Positions 43,624-53,724 of a stretch of DNA of 64,000 nt are shown here, one piece after another; the stretch's first letter is position 1; each line of letters begins with the position of its first letter. Made by a program: the position numbers and the translations under genes. The notes under the pieces are model-generated. The model was not told the DNA's origin, ran no database searches, and saw nothing but the letters and a program-made list of their open reading frames with translations. The DNA is from UBA10649 sp963755335 (lineage in GTDB: Bacteria > Actinomycetota > Actinomycetes > S36-B12), in NCBI GenBank assembly GCA_963755335.1, contig CAVWJW010000004.1, positions 124,001-188,000 of the forward strand. Direction: 5' to 3'.

Positions 43624-44985
43624 GTGGCCCCCATCAACCGTCAGCGACTGTCGGAGCTTCTCGAGCGCGAGCGAGCCGAGCACCTGGAGCGGACCCCCAA
43701 CTCCCGGGCCGCGTTCGAGGCGGCCGGCCACCTCCTGGGCCGGGTCCCGATGACGTGGATGAACAAGTGGTCCGGCGGCTACCCCATGTACCTCGCCGAG
43801 GCGCACGGCAATCGGATCACCGACATCGACGGGCACGAGTACGTCGACTTCGCCCTCGGCGACACGGGCTCCATGGCCGGGCACTCCCCGGCCGCGACGA
43901 CCGAGGCGGTCACGCGCCGGATCGTTGACGAGGGCGGCATCACCACGATGATGCCGAGCCTCGACGCCGAGTGGGTGGCTGCCGAGCTGACCCGTCGCTT
44001 CGGGATGCCACTGTGGTCGTACAGCCTGACGGCCACCGACGCCAACCGCTGGGCTCTGCGCATCGCGCGCATGGTCACCGGCCGGCCGAAGGTGATGGCC
44101 TTCTCGTACTGCTACCACGGCTCCGTCGACGAGACCTTCGTCATCATGGGTCCCGATGGCACGACGGCGCCGCGCGGTGGCAACGTCGGGCCGTCCGTGC
44201 ACGTCAGCGAGACCACCCGCGTCGCGGAGTTCAACGACATCGCCTCCGTCGAGGCGGGCCTGGCGCATGGGGACGTGGCCGTGCTGATCATGGAGCCCGC
44301 GCTGACGAACATCGGCATCGTGCTGCCCGAACCGGGCTTCCTCGAAGCCTGCCGTGAGCTGTGCACGAAGTACGGGACGCTGCTACTCATCGACGAGACG
44401 CACACCATCTCCGCCGGCCCGGGAGGCTGCACGGCGGCCTGGGGCCTGGTGCCTGACATCTTCGTGATCGGCAAGAGCATCGGCGGTGGCATCCCCTCCG
44501 GCGCCTATGGCATCACCGAGGCCGTCGCCGCGGGGATCCGCGCTCATGCTGAGGCCGACCTTGTCGATGTCGGAGGCGTGGGCGGCACGCTCGCCGGCAA
44601 CGTCCTGTCGACGGCGGCCATGCGGGCCACGCTCGGCGAGGTCCTCACCGATGACGCGTTCGCGCACATGATCGCCCTGGCGACGTGTTTCCGCGAGGGC
44701 GTCGAAGGGACGCTGGCGCAGTTCGACGTGCCGTGGTCGATCGCCCAGCTCGGCGCCCGGGCCGAGTACCGCTTCGTCTCGCCGGCACCGCGCAACGGCA
44801 CCGAGTCGGCTCGTGCACACGACGACGAGATCGAGGAGTACCTGCACCTGTTCATGTCGAACCGCGGGCTGCTCATGACGCCGTTCCACAACATGGCGCT
44901 GATGTGCCCGGCCACGACGCAGGCGGATGTCGACCTGCACACCATGCTGTTCGAGCAGGCCGTCAAGGAGCTCGTGTCGCAGTGA
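43624..44985 (+). CDS. Class III aminotransferase, glutamate-1-semialdehyde aminomutase-like
   Basis: This PLP enzyme has 453 residues from GTG 43624 (VAPINRQRLSELLERERAEHLERTPNSR), chosen because AAGGAG lies five bases upstream. The frame is open to ATG 43573, which also has an AGGAG. Motifs: HEYVDFALGDTGSMAGHSP near 85, YCYHGSVDETF near 160, LLLIDETHTISAGPGG (Asp of the PLP site) and IFVIGKSIGGGIPSGAYG with the PLP Lys. The usual SGTEA(N/V) segment reads SLTATDANRWA. Likely acts on a keto or aldehyde compound. Its stop overlaps the SDR gene. Confidence 0.85.
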   Translation: MAPINRQRLSELLERERAEHLERTPNSRAAFEAAGHLLGRVPMTWMNKWSGGYPMYLAEAHGNRITDIDGHEYVDFALGDTGSMAGHSPAATTEAVTRRIVDEGGITTMMPSLDAEWVAAELTRRFGMPLWSYSLTATDANRWALRIARMVTGRPKVMAFSYCYHGSVDETFVIMGPDGTTAPRGGNVGPSVHVSETTRVAEFNDIASVEAGLAHGDVAVLIMEPALTNIGIVLPEPGFLEACRELCTKYGTLLLIDETHTISAGPGGCTAAWGLVPDIFVIGKSIGGGIPSGAYGITEAVAAGIRAHAEADLVDVGGVGGTLAGNVLSTAAMRATLGEVLTDDAFAHMIALATCFREGVEGTLAQFDVPWSIAQLGARAEYRFVSPAPRNGTESARAHDDEIEEYLHLFMSNRGLLMTPFHNMALMCPATTQADVDLHTMLFEQAVKELVSQ

Positions 44986-45764
44986 CTCCGTCGGTGTTCG
45001 ACCTCACCGGTCGGGTCGCCCTGGTGACGGGCGCGGGCTCGGCGACCGGCATCGGATTCGCCACGGCGGCACTCCTCGGCGAGCTCGGCTGCGCGGTCGC
45101 TGTGTGCGCGACGTCCGACCGCATCGACGATCGTGCGGCTGCGCTGACGTCTGCCGGCGTGCCGGCCAGTGGGCACGTCGGCGACCTGACGGACGAGGCT
45201 GCGGTCCAGCGGATCCTTGCCGAGGTGTGCGAACGCCACGGCGCGATCGACATCGTGGTCAACAACGCGGGCATGGTCAGCGTGACGACGGCGGGCGAGC
45301 AGGGCGCGCTGATCGACATGGACCTCGCCACCTGGCGTGCCGGCCTGGCCCGGAACCTCGACACGGCGTTCCTGGTCACTCGAGCAGCCCTGCCCGCCAT
45401 GGTGTCGCGCGGATGGGGCCGCATCGTCCATGTGGCCAGCGTGACCGGCCCGGTCATGGCCATGCGGGATGAGCCGGTGTACGCCGCCGCCAAGGCCGCG
45501 ATGGTCGGCCTGGCCCGCTCGATCACGGTCGACTACGCGGGTCGCGGCATCACGGCGAACGCCGTTGCGCCGGGTTGGATCGCGACCGGCTCGCAGACCC
45601 CCCATGAGCACGATCAGGGCCAGCGCTCACCGGTGGGACGCAGCGCCGAACCCGTGGAGGTGGCCTCGGCCATCGCCTGGCTGTGCACGCCCGGCGCCGG
45701 CTACGTGACCGGGCAGTGTCTCGTGGTCGATGGCGGCAACTCGGTCAGCGAGGAGCGCGCCTGA
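44982..45764 (+). CDS. Short-chain dehydrogenase/reductase (SDR)
   Basis: This 260-residue NAD(P)-dependent oxidoreductase from GTG 44982 overlaps the aminotransferase stop by four bases. Coenzyme motif TGAGSATGIGFATA, NNAGMVS near 90, catalytic Ser in HVASVTGPV and YAAAK (Tyr/Lys) near 165, AVAPGWIATG near 195, and GYVTGQCLVVDGGNS at the end. It should form one transcript with the aminotransferase. It ends one base before the stop of the convergent glycosidase gene. Confidence 0.88.
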   Translation: MTPSVFDLTGRVALVTGAGSATGIGFATAALLGELGCAVAVCATSDRIDDRAAALTSAGVPASGHVGDLTDEAAVQRILAEVCERHGAIDIVVNNAGMVSVTTAGEQGALIDMDLATWRAGLARNLDTAFLVTRAALPAMVSRGWGRIVHVASVTGPVMAMRDEPVYAAAKAAMVGLARSITVDYAGRGITANAVAPGWIATGSQTPHEHDQGQRSPVGRSAEPVEVASAIAWLCTPGAGYVTGQCLVVDGGNSVSEERA

Positions 45765-45765
45765 C

Positions 45766-47028
45766 CTACGGCGTCAGGAGGACCGGACCGGAGACCCGCA
45801 CGTTATGGCGCGGACCTCGGTCGGTGCAGCGCCCGTCCAGTCGGCAGATCTGCTTGAAGCGGTTCGCCACCTTGAAGCTGCGGGTGCCGCTCTGCGCCCA
45901 CACGATCCGGGTGTTGACGCCCTTCCGCGTGAAGGAGCAGACCACCTTCGTACCGCCGACGCAGCCGTTGAAGGTGGCTCCGACGATCCAGGTCTGCAGG
46001 GTTGTCAGCGCGATCGCAGCGGTGCTGCCGGTGTTCATCTGGATACCGAGCAGGTCCTCATCCGGGGCCCAGGCGTACCAGTAGACACGGCTGATGCCGA
46101 GTCGCAGTGCGTCAAGGTAGGAGCGGGCCGCCCACTCGCCGGCGCGCGGTCCGATGATGTCCTGATCCGGATTCGACGCACCAGGGCCGGCCAGGCCGAA
46201 GTTGTTCTCGGTGTCCCACAACGGCAGGTTCGGAGCCCCGGCGGCCCGCAGGGCGGCCTGCCATTTCTGCGCGAGGAGGGCACGGTCGACGGGTGTGCCG
46301 AGGCTGGCCGGGTAGGTGTGCGCGGACCACACGTCGACGGGCCAGTTGCGCGCCTTCAACTCCGCGAGGAAGGCCGGGTAGAACTTCTTGAAGGCTCCAC
46401 CGAGTCGGGTTCCGGTGCTCGGGGCCACGACCTTGGCGGCCGGGTCGATCGCCTTGATGATGTCGTACGCGTGCTTGGTGAGGTCGGCCATCTGGGTCGC
46501 GGTGCCGGTGGAGAACGTCACCAGGTTCGCCTCGTTCCACGGCTGATATGACGTGATCTTCCCCTTGTAGCGCGTCGCCACGGCCGTCACCCACGCGTCC
46601 CAGTCCGCGAGGTCCTTCGGCATTCCGGCTGCGCCGGGGAGCACACCGGCGAGGCCACCTGAGGCGGGCGCGTCAGTGGCCCACGCAGGCGTGCCGGCGA
46701 GGACCATGAGGATGTCGTTGACGCCGTTCTTCTGCGCAGTCGCCACGGCCGTGTCGAGCTTCGTCCAGTCGAAGACGCCCTTGGTGGTCTCGACCTGCCC
46801 CCACGTGGTCTGCGTATCCCACAGGCGGAGGGCCCCGATCGGGATGGTCGGCCAGGTGCCGGTCTGCACGTCGAACACGTGCATCCCGAACAGCGAGCGA
46901 TCCACGACGGTGCCTCTGAGGTCGGACTTCGGCTTGGGCGTGGCCTGAGCGGGTGCGGTGGCGATGACGGACGTGGCCATCGCCGCGATGGCGATGGCGC
47001 TGACAAAGGCAGTGCGAATCCGGGACAT
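45766..47028 (-). CDS. Secreted glycoside hydrolase, GH39-like
   Basis: This 420-residue exported protein starts at ATG 47028. The signal peptide (IRTAFVSAIAIAAMATSVIATAPAQA) is cut after AQA. TIM-barrel features: RLWDTQTTWGQVETTKGVFDWTKLD near 62, QPWNEANLVTF near 167 (acid/base Glu in WNEAN) and LPLWDTENNFG near 262 (likely nucleophile Glu). A C-terminal beta-rich part has two Cys pairs (NGCVGGTKVVC and CRLDGRC). Probably cuts an extracellular polysaccharide; substrate unknown. Confidence 0.78.
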   Translation of the reverse strand: MSRIRTAFVSAIAIAAMATSVIATAPAQATPKPKSDLRGTVVDRSLFGMHVFDVQTGTWPTIPIGALRLWDTQTTWGQVETTKGVFDWTKLDTAVATAQKNGVNDILMVLAGTPAWATDAPASGGLAGVLPGAAGMPKDLADWDAWVTAVATRYKGKITSYQPWNEANLVTFSTGTATQMADLTKHAYDIIKAIDPAAKVVAPSTGTRLGGAFKKFYPAFLAELKARNWPVDVWSAHTYPASLGTPVDRALLAQKWQAALRAAGAPNLPLWDTENNFGLAGPGASNPDQDIIGPRAGEWAARSYLDALRLGISRVYWYAWAPDEDLLGIQMNTGSTAAIALTTLQTWIVGATFNGCVGGTKVVCSFTRKGVNTRIVWAQSGTRSFKVANRFKQICRLDGRCTDRGPRHNVRVSGPVLLTP

Positions 47029-47160
47029 GCCGCCATGCTGCCATGGAGTGCCCGATGACCTCCAAATCGCGTGAACGTGGGCCATGTCACAGGACAATTG
47101 GCGGTAAGACGTGGGTGGTTGCCGACATCGGGTCGCCTGAATTCGGTAAGGAGGCTCGCC

Positions 47161-47787
47161 GTGACGGAGCGATCAACGGGCCCTCGCGTGGTCGATCACG
47201 CCACCCTCGACACGTGCGTCGGCATCCTCGTCGGTGCCTTCTACGACGACACGCTGTGGAGCTGGGCCTTTCCGGACGGCGATCGTCGACGCGCTCAGCA
47301 CGAGGCGTTCTGGCGGGTATTCGTCCGTGGTGCCTCGAGGTACCCCTTCACGTGGTTGACGGCCGACGACACGGCCACCGCGGTCTGGATCCCACCTGAC
47401 GGGACCGAGCTGGGCGATGAGCAGGAGCAGGAACTAGTCGCTCTGCTCGACGGTGAGCTGCGCTCCGAGGCCGAGCGGGTGCGACTCGCGCTCGACCTGC
47501 TCGAGGAGGCCCATCCGCGCTACGAGCCGCATTACTACCTGAGCCTCCTGGGCACCGATCCCGCGCACCGCGGCCGTGGGCATGGACTGGCGCTGCTGGC
47601 GGAGAACCTCGCGCACGTCGACGACGAGGGCATGCCCGCCTACCTCGAGGCGAGCAACCCGGTGAACGTGCCGCTGTACGAGCGCTATGGGTTCCGCGAG
47701 TGGACGCGGTTCCAGGTGCCGGACGGTGGTCCGGAGATCGTCACGATGTGGCGTGCGTCGTCCGGTAGGCGACAGCAGCCAGGGTGA
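47161..47787 (+). CDS. GNAT family N-acetyltransferase
   Basis: This 208-residue protein starts at GTG 47161 behind AAGGAGG. The acetyl-CoA motif is LLGTDPAHRGRGHGLALLAENLAHVDDEGMPAYLEASNPVNVPLYERYGF (about residues 130-180), with the RGRGHG pyrophosphate loop. The N-terminal part (LVGAFYDDTLWSWAFPD) is typical of small-molecule acetyltransferases. Substrate unknown. Its last 47 bases overlap the convergent phosphatase gene. Confidence 0.85.
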   Translation: MTERSTGPRVVDHATLDTCVGILVGAFYDDTLWSWAFPDGDRRRAQHEAFWRVFVRGASRYPFTWLTADDTATAVWIPPDGTELGDEQEQELVALLDGELRSEAERVRLALDLLEEAHPRYEPHYYLSLLGTDPAHRGRGHGLALLAENLAHVDDEGMPAYLEASNPVNVPLYERYGFREWTRFQVPDGGPEIVTMWRASSGRRQQPG

Positions 47788-49282
47788 CGTCGTCGCGTCG
47801 CCAGTCGGCAGCGCGGTGCCGCACCTGTGCGAGCAGCCGGGTGATCAGCTCCCGCGGGTTCTCGCGCATGGGCGCGTCCAGGCCGCGGATGAACTGCGAC
47901 ACCATTGAGGACTCCAGTTCGTCGCCGTCGGTGTTGCGCGATTCGACGAGTCCGTCCGTGAAGGCAAGCACCACGTCGCCGGGTCCGAAGTGCTGCTCCC
48001 GCGTCGTCCACGCCCCACCGAGGGAGGAGATCAGCGGCCCGGTGGGCTCGCACAGCGTCGTCGTCTTGTCGTGCGCCACGACGATGGCCGGATGGTGCCC
48101 GGCATTGACCCACTGCAGGTGCCGTGCCGCCGGATCGAGGACCAGGACGATCCCGGTCACGAAGTGCGGATCGTCGGTGAACGAGTCGGCGGCCATCTGC
48201 ACGGCCTGCGCCGGTCCGAGTCCGGCCAGGAGGGCGGAGCGCAGGATGGACCGGACTCGCAGGGCGGTCACGGTCGCCTGAGGCCCGTGGCCGGACACGT
48301 CCGCGACGACGACGATCAGCGTCCCGTTGGGGCCCTTGATCGGATCCCACCAGTCCCCGGCCATGACCCCCTCGGCCGACTGGCTTGTTCCGAACACGTC
48401 AAGGTCGGCCAGCAGCACTTCGGCCGGGGCCGCGAGCTCGCGTTCCATCGCCGCGACGAGGGGGGCATCCTGCATGAGTCCTTCGCGGGCGGCCCGCGCC
48501 TCGTCGATCTCGCGCACGAGGCCGCGGCGGAGGGCTTCGGCATCCACGGCCACCGCCTGCAGCTCGGGAGGGCCGACGGCGACGATCGGTGTCTCGTGAC
48601 CGTCAAGGGTCGTAGCGTCCTGCATGTCGCGGCGCAGGCTCGTCAGGGGTCGAAGCACCGAGCGCTGCAGTCCGAAGAGCACCGCGACGAGGCCGGCGAG
48701 GATGAGCAGCCCGACGAATACGAGCGTGGCGCCCAGCCAGCTGTTCACGGTGCGCATCGCCTCAGCCGCCTCGTTCCGCGTCCGGTTGACCTCCACGGTC
48801 ATCGCACTCGAGGCCGCCGTCATCTCGTGATAGCTGGTCCACGCCTGTGGTGAGTTCGTCGCCCGCATGGCGCGGGTGCGCTTGCCCGCCTCCATGAGCG
48901 CGATCACCGGCTCGGGATCCGACGACACCCACTTCTGCTGCGCGGAGCGGGCCTTGGCGACGAGCGCGAACAGCTGGGTCTCGCCCTCCGGCAGGGCGCC
49001 TTTCACCTCGTCGAGCAGTCCGGACGCGCGGGTGATGGACGCGCGATAGTCGGCGAGGGAGGACGGTCGCTCCAGCATGATGTAGTCCGACAGCGCCCCG
49101 CCTGCGTCGGCTTGCGCGAGCATGATGCGGCCAGCCGCGTCGGCTGCCGGTGACAGGGCGTCGTGAACTGCCGTCGCCACCACCGAGGTGAGCTGGTACT
49201 GCACGTACAGCACCGTGCCCATTGTCATGAGACCGACCGCGGCGACGATGGAGGCGATGATCATCCGCGTCCGCAACGTCAC
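47741..49282 (-). CDS. Membrane-bound PP2C/SpoIIE-type serine phosphatase with HAMP
   Basis: The protein has 513 residues. Signal anchor span near 7-27, an outside four-helix sensor (about 30-180; CHASE3-like), a second span LGATLVFVGLLILAGLVAVLFGL near 195, HAMP (SVLRPLTSLRRDMQDATTLDG), then a SpoIIE phosphatase with AGDWWDPI, VVVADVSGHGPQAT, FTDGLVESRNTDGDE and DDVTLAAVAY (metal-binding Asp residues). Such enzymes dephosphorylate anti-sigma antagonists in partner-switching systems. No partner kinase or STAS protein is nearby. Confidence 0.88.
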   Translation of the reverse strand: MTLRTRMIIASIVAAVGLMTMGTVLYVQYQLTSVVATAVHDALSPAADAAGRIMLAQADAGGALSDYIMLERPSSLADYRASITRASGLLDEVKGALPEGETQLFALVAKARSAQQKWVSSDPEPVIALMEAGKRTRAMRATNSPQAWTSYHEMTAASSAMTVEVNRTRNEAAEAMRTVNSWLGATLVFVGLLILAGLVAVLFGLQRSVLRPLTSLRRDMQDATTLDGHETPIVAVGPPELQAVAVDAEALRRGLVREIDEARAAREGLMQDAPLVAAMERELAAPAEVLLADLDVFGTSQSAEGVMAGDWWDPIKGPNGTLIVVVADVSGHGPQATVTALRVRSILRSALLAGLGPAQAVQMAADSFTDDPHFVTGIVLVLDPAARHLQWVNAGHHPAIVVAHDKTTTLCEPTGPLISSLGGAWTTREQHFGPGDVVLAFTDGLVESRNTDGDELESSMVSQFIRGLDAPMRENPRELITRLLAQVRHRAADWRRDDVTLAAVAYRTTHATS

Positions 49283-49325
49283 ACCATGCAGGCTAACCGC
49301 TGACGTGCTCCCATAGGCTCGGCGC

Positions 49326-50405
49326 GTGACGCTTCCCCGGTTGCGACCCGATATCGATGACCTGCCGGCCTACAAGGCCGGGCAGCGACCGGTTCCGCGC
49401 GAGGACATCGTCACGTACAAGATCTCCAGCAACGAGAACCCGTATCCGCCGCTGCCCGGGGTGATGGAGGCGATCATGCGGGCGGCGTCGGAAGTGCATC
49501 GCTACCCCGACCCGTTCTCGCGCAGGCTCGTCACCGCGATCGCCGAGCGTTTCGACGTGCCGGAGGACGCCATCTCGCTGGGCACCGGCAGCGTGGCGAT
49601 CTGCGGGCAGATCGTCACCGTGGCAGCTGGACCGGGCGACGAGGTGCTCTACGCGTGGCGCAGCTTCGAGTCGTACCCCATCGTCACGCACATCGCCGGT
49701 GCCACGAGCGTCCAGGTCCCCCTGCTCCCCGACGAGCGGCACGACCTCGAGGGCATGCTCGCCGCGGTCACGGAGCGGACTCGGGTGATCTTCGTGTGCA
49801 CGCCCAACAACCCCACTGGCCAGGTGGTCACCACGCCCGAGATCCTCGACTTCCTGTCGCGCGTGCCGCCCGACGTCGTGGTGGTCGTCGATGAGGCCTA
49901 TCGGGAGTTCAGCGCCCATGACGACGTTCCGGACGGCATCGAGCTGACCCGGCAGTTCCCCAACGTCGTGGCCCTGCGCACGTTCTCGAAGGCCTATGGC
50001 CTCGCCGCACTGCGCATCGGATTCGCCGTGGCTCACCCGGTGGTGACCGCTGCCCTCCGCAAGACGGCCCTGCCCTTCGGGGTGTCGACTATCGCCGAGG
50101 AGGCCGCGATCGCGTCGCTGGCCGCGGAGGACCAACTGCTCGAGCGGGTCCATGCACTGGTGGGTGAGCGGGAGCGGGTCTGGAGCGCGCTGCGGCAGCA
50201 GGGGTGGGACATTCAGCGCACCGAGGCGAACTTCGTATGGCTGCGCCTTGGCGACCGAACGACCGACTTCGTGGCGGCGTGCGAGCACGCCGGGATCACC
50301 GTGCGACCGTTCCCCGGGGAGGGCGTGCGGATCACCGTCGCCGAGACCGAGGCGAACGATCGCGTGATCGAGGTGGCTAGGGAGTTCCGGTCGCGGATGG
50401 GCTGA
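49326..50405 (+). CDS. Histidinol-phosphate / aromatic aminotransferase (HisC/Pat type)
   Basis: This 359-residue fold type I PLP aminotransferase starts at GTG 49326. Signs: YKISSNENPYPPLPGV near 31, FVCTPNNPTGQV near 158, VVVDEAYREFS near 185, and RTFSKAYGLAALRIGF near 220 with the PLP Lys. The N-terminus RPDIDDLPAYKAGQRPV suggests the Pat (phenylalanine) branch, but HisC activity cannot be excluded. No histidine genes are near. The last 29 bases overlap the convergent acyltransferase gene. Confidence 0.85.
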   Translation: MTLPRLRPDIDDLPAYKAGQRPVPREDIVTYKISSNENPYPPLPGVMEAIMRAASEVHRYPDPFSRRLVTAIAERFDVPEDAISLGTGSVAICGQIVTVAAGPGDEVLYAWRSFESYPIVTHIAGATSVQVPLLPDERHDLEGMLAAVTERTRVIFVCTPNNPTGQVVTTPEILDFLSRVPPDVVVVVDEAYREFSAHDDVPDGIELTRQFPNVVALRTFSKAYGLAALRIGFAVAHPVVTAALRKTALPFGVSTIAEEAAIASLAAEDQLLERVHALVGERERVWSALRQQGWDIQRTEANFVWLRLGDRTTDFVAACEHAGITVRPFPGEGVRITVAETEANDRVIEVAREFRSRMG

Positions 50406-52702
50406 GGCTCGATCCGGCGACGGCTTCTCGGATCGCTGTCGTGAGGCCTCCGGTCAGCAGCTTCGAGCCGTCGACGCTCAGGTGCTCCTCGTCCTGGTAG
50501 AGGACCTGACCGTCGCGCACCGCCCAGCAGGATGCGTTGTCGCAGAGCGCTGGGAAAGTGTCGAAGGAGCTCACGCCTGGGTAGGCCTTCGCCAGCGCGT
50601 TCTCGACGTCGATGGCCGGCCGGCGAAGGGTTTCGGCCTCTTCGCGCGGGATGTCGAAGTCGCGAGTGCCGAAGGCGTTCGACAGGAGCGAGGTGCCGTT
50701 GGTGTAGCCATGCATCTCCGGGATCGCGGACACGAAGATGACCGGGATCCCCGCCTTGCTCAGCTGAGCCACGACCGGCTCCATGCCCTTGCGCCACAGG
50801 GAGGCGGCGTCCTTGACCGAGGTGGCCATGCCGCCGGCGTCCGTGGCAGCGGTCCGCCACTTGAGCTCGGGCCGCACGTACCCGCCGGATCGGTTCGAGA
50901 TGAGCACCGCAGCGGGCTTCGTTCGCCAACGCGTACTCGACGATCGACTTCTGCCACGACCGGCAGGGGTAGTCGTGGCTGCCGCTGGACTCACGGCCGA
51001 GGAAGGGGCAGCCGGTGTGGCTCGACACGATGGTGTCGTAGCCGAGGCCGGCTGCAGCGGCGACGGCGCCGTCGGCCACGCGTAGGCCTGCGAGTCGCCC
51101 GACCACCAGAACCGTGCCGGCCGCGGCTGCGGGCCCGAATCGGCAGCCCTTCGGTTGAAGGCGGTGTTGACGCAGCCGTTCTTCACGGCGACGTGCTGCG
51201 ATCGCAGGCTGCCCCCGTCCCCCTCGGCCACCTGCCCGTCCTGCTTCGCCGTCGCATCGATTGCCGCCTGGTCCTCGGCGGTGGGGTTCGTGGGGGCGGC
51301 GGTCTGCGAGGACAGGCCCTCGGCGTGCGCCGCGGATCCGTCGCCGTGCCGTCCGGCCTTGTCGGGGGCGCTCAGTCCAGCTCCTGCCGACGGGACGACC
51401 GGCAGCGGGCTCAGCTCTACTGCCGCCGCCACCGGGATCGTCGAGTCGGGCGGCAGGAGGCCCCAGCCGCCGTTGGCGCCGACGAGTAGGGCGGTGCACA
51501 GGGCCAGGGGGATCGCTACGGTCGGGATGACGACGGCGAGCGCCCTGGGCTTCGACCGTGGCCGCAGGCGTCTGATCGGCTGCTCGAGGAGGCGGTAGGA
51601 CAGCAGGGCCGGGATGAGGGACAGCACGGCCGCGACGACGAGGATCGTGGGGTTGCGGGGGAACATCAGCGCGGCGAACACGATCACCGGCCAGTGCCAC
51701 AGGTACCACGAGTACGACGTGTCGCCGATCGCGACCATGGGGCGCGAGGCGAGGCCACGCGTGACCGCGCTCGTCTGACCGGCACCGGCCAGCAGCACCA
51801 GCGCGGTGCCGACGACGGGGACGACGGCGAGTGCCCCGGGGAACGGTGACGTGTCGTGGATGGCGAACGCGGCGATGCCGATGAGCACGGCTCCGCCGAC
51901 GCCGAGAGCCGTAGCCGACCCCACCGAGCGGGGCTTGAGCCGGCTGATCCGCAGTGCCAGGAGGGCTCCGATCGCGAACTCCCAGGCGCGCGAGAACGGA
52001 CTGTAGAACGCGAACGACTCAGGGCCGCCGAAGTACGAGGTCAAGCCGGAGAGGAACGGGGATCCGTACGTCCAGAGCATCGACAGGGTGAAGGAACCGA
52101 TGGCGATGAGTGAGACCACCACGACGACGGGGGGCCTGCTCAGCGACCTCGCATGTCGGCCCTTGGTTCGACCCAGGATCCAGCCGAACGCCAGCAGCGC
52201 CGGGAAGATCAGGTAGAACTGCTCCTCCACCGACAAGGACCAGGTGTTCAGCAGCGGATTCGTCGTGGTGTCGGTCGCGAAGTAGTCACCGGCCGCGTGG
52301 CCGATGACGAAGTTGGCCGAGAGCAGCATGGCGCCCAGGCCGGTGCGGGCAGCCGTCTGCTGTGCGCCGAACGGGTTCTGAAGGGCCAGGGAGATCACGG
52401 CCACGACGGCGACCGTCAGTGCCAGCGCGGGGGTGAGCCGCAGGAAGCGGCGGAAGTAGAAGGTGCGGAACGACAGGCGTCCGTGGGTCGCCCATTCGCG
52501 CATCAGCATCGCGGTGATGACGAAGCCCGGAGATCACGAAGAAGACGTCCACTCCGACGAAGCCGCCGGGAACGGGCAGGTGGGCGTGGAAGGCGACGAC
52601 CAGGAGCACGGCGATGGCGCGCAGCCCTTGGATGTCGGCGCGTCGATGGGTGGGTCGCTCGACGGCCACGGGGATGCTGACCGGACGGGTGTCGACGCTC
52701 AT
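50377..52702 (-). CDS. Acyltransferase 3 / SGNH hydrolase fusion, OatA-like (three frameshifts)
   Basis: OatA-type proteins move acetyl groups across the membrane onto peptidoglycan or glycans. N-terminal acyltransferase 3 domain: RADIQGLRAIAVLLVVAFHA and GGFVGVDVFFVISG, then a break near 52535 and FYFRRFLRLTPALAL, TWSLSVEEQFYLIFPALL and GDTSYSWYLWHWPVIVF, about ten spans. The C-terminal SGNH domain has FWWSGDSQAYAW, then an out-of-phase stretch (about 51115 to 50925) whose true frame reads GLGYDTIVSSHTGCPFLGRESSG, then VLISNRSGGY and DEEHLSVDG (Asp-His). About 775 residues. ATG 52702 overlaps the stop of the exporter gene upstream. Confidence 0.87.
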
Positions 52703-53626
52703 CGTCGGCGCTCCCCGGTGGCCACGAGCATGACGCCGCCGACGACGACGGTGAGTCCGAGGAGCACGTCTGTGGTTATCGGCTCACGCAGGATCAAAGA
52801 GCCCAGCAGGACGGCCACCACGGGGTTCACGTAGGCGTAGGTGGACACCAAGGACAGCGGTGCGTTCCCCAGCAGCCAGGTGTAGGCCGTGTAGCCGCCG
52901 ATGGATGCCAGTACCAGGTAGGCCAGCGCCCACCACGAGGACGGGTCGGCCTGGGTGACTTGGATCCGCTCACCGCTCAGCACGCCCACCACGATCAGGG
53001 CGAGGGCCGCGAACGCCATCTCGAGGGTGGTGGTCACCAGCGTGTTCGCCGGCAGCTCGAATCTCGCCGATCGCCAGGAGAAGTACGCCCAGCAGAAGGA
53101 TGAGCCCATGATCGCCAGCGACCAGCGGACCACGTCGCCGTCGCCGCCGGCGACGGGGTGGGTGCCACCGGGCAGCAGCATCAGGACCAGGCCGGTCATC
53201 CCGATGGCCACGCCCAGCAGGGTCAGTCCCGACGGGCGCTCGCCGGCACGGAACCGGAAGATGATCACCCACAGCGGCATGACCGACACGAGGAGGGCCG
53301 CGACGCCGCTGGGCAGGTAGCGCTCCGCGAGCGACACGGTGCCGATGCCGACGCCGAGCAGCATCACTCCCATGATCGCGGTGGACCGCAGCTGCGCGGC
53401 GGTGATGGCGAACACGCGGGCGCCGCGGGTCACCGCCAGGATGCCGCCGAGCAACAGCGCCGCGACCGCGAAGCGCAGGCCGTTGGCGGTGAGCGGGGGG
53501 AGCGAGCTGACCCACGATGGCAATGCCGAGGTAGGTGGATCCCCAGATCAGCCAGAGCGCGACGAGGGGTCCCCAGACCTGGAGCCCGGGCGCGTGCGTC
53601 ACGCCACGGATGTCGGTCGTCGTCAC
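52699..53626 (-). CDS. EamA family transporter (one frameshift)
   Basis: A ten-span drug/metabolite transporter of about 308 residues from GTG 53626 (VTTTDIRGVTHAPGLQVW). First span VALWLIWGSTYLGIA. The frame shifts by one base near 53515, then LPPLTANGLRFAVAALLLGGILA. The two EamA repeats end in SLAERYLPSGVAALLVSVMPLWV and GNAPLSLVSTYAYVNPVVAVLLGSLILREPIT. Substrate unknown. Its stop shares ATGA with the acyltransferase start, so the two genes are likely an operon. Confidence 0.87.
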
Positions 53627-53724
53627 GGGCTCAACTGTCGCAGAACAGCCACCCTAGGCCCAATCCAGTTGACGACAACCTGTGTTCTTCAGGACGGAAA
53701 ACCACCTGATAACACCCCGAAAAC

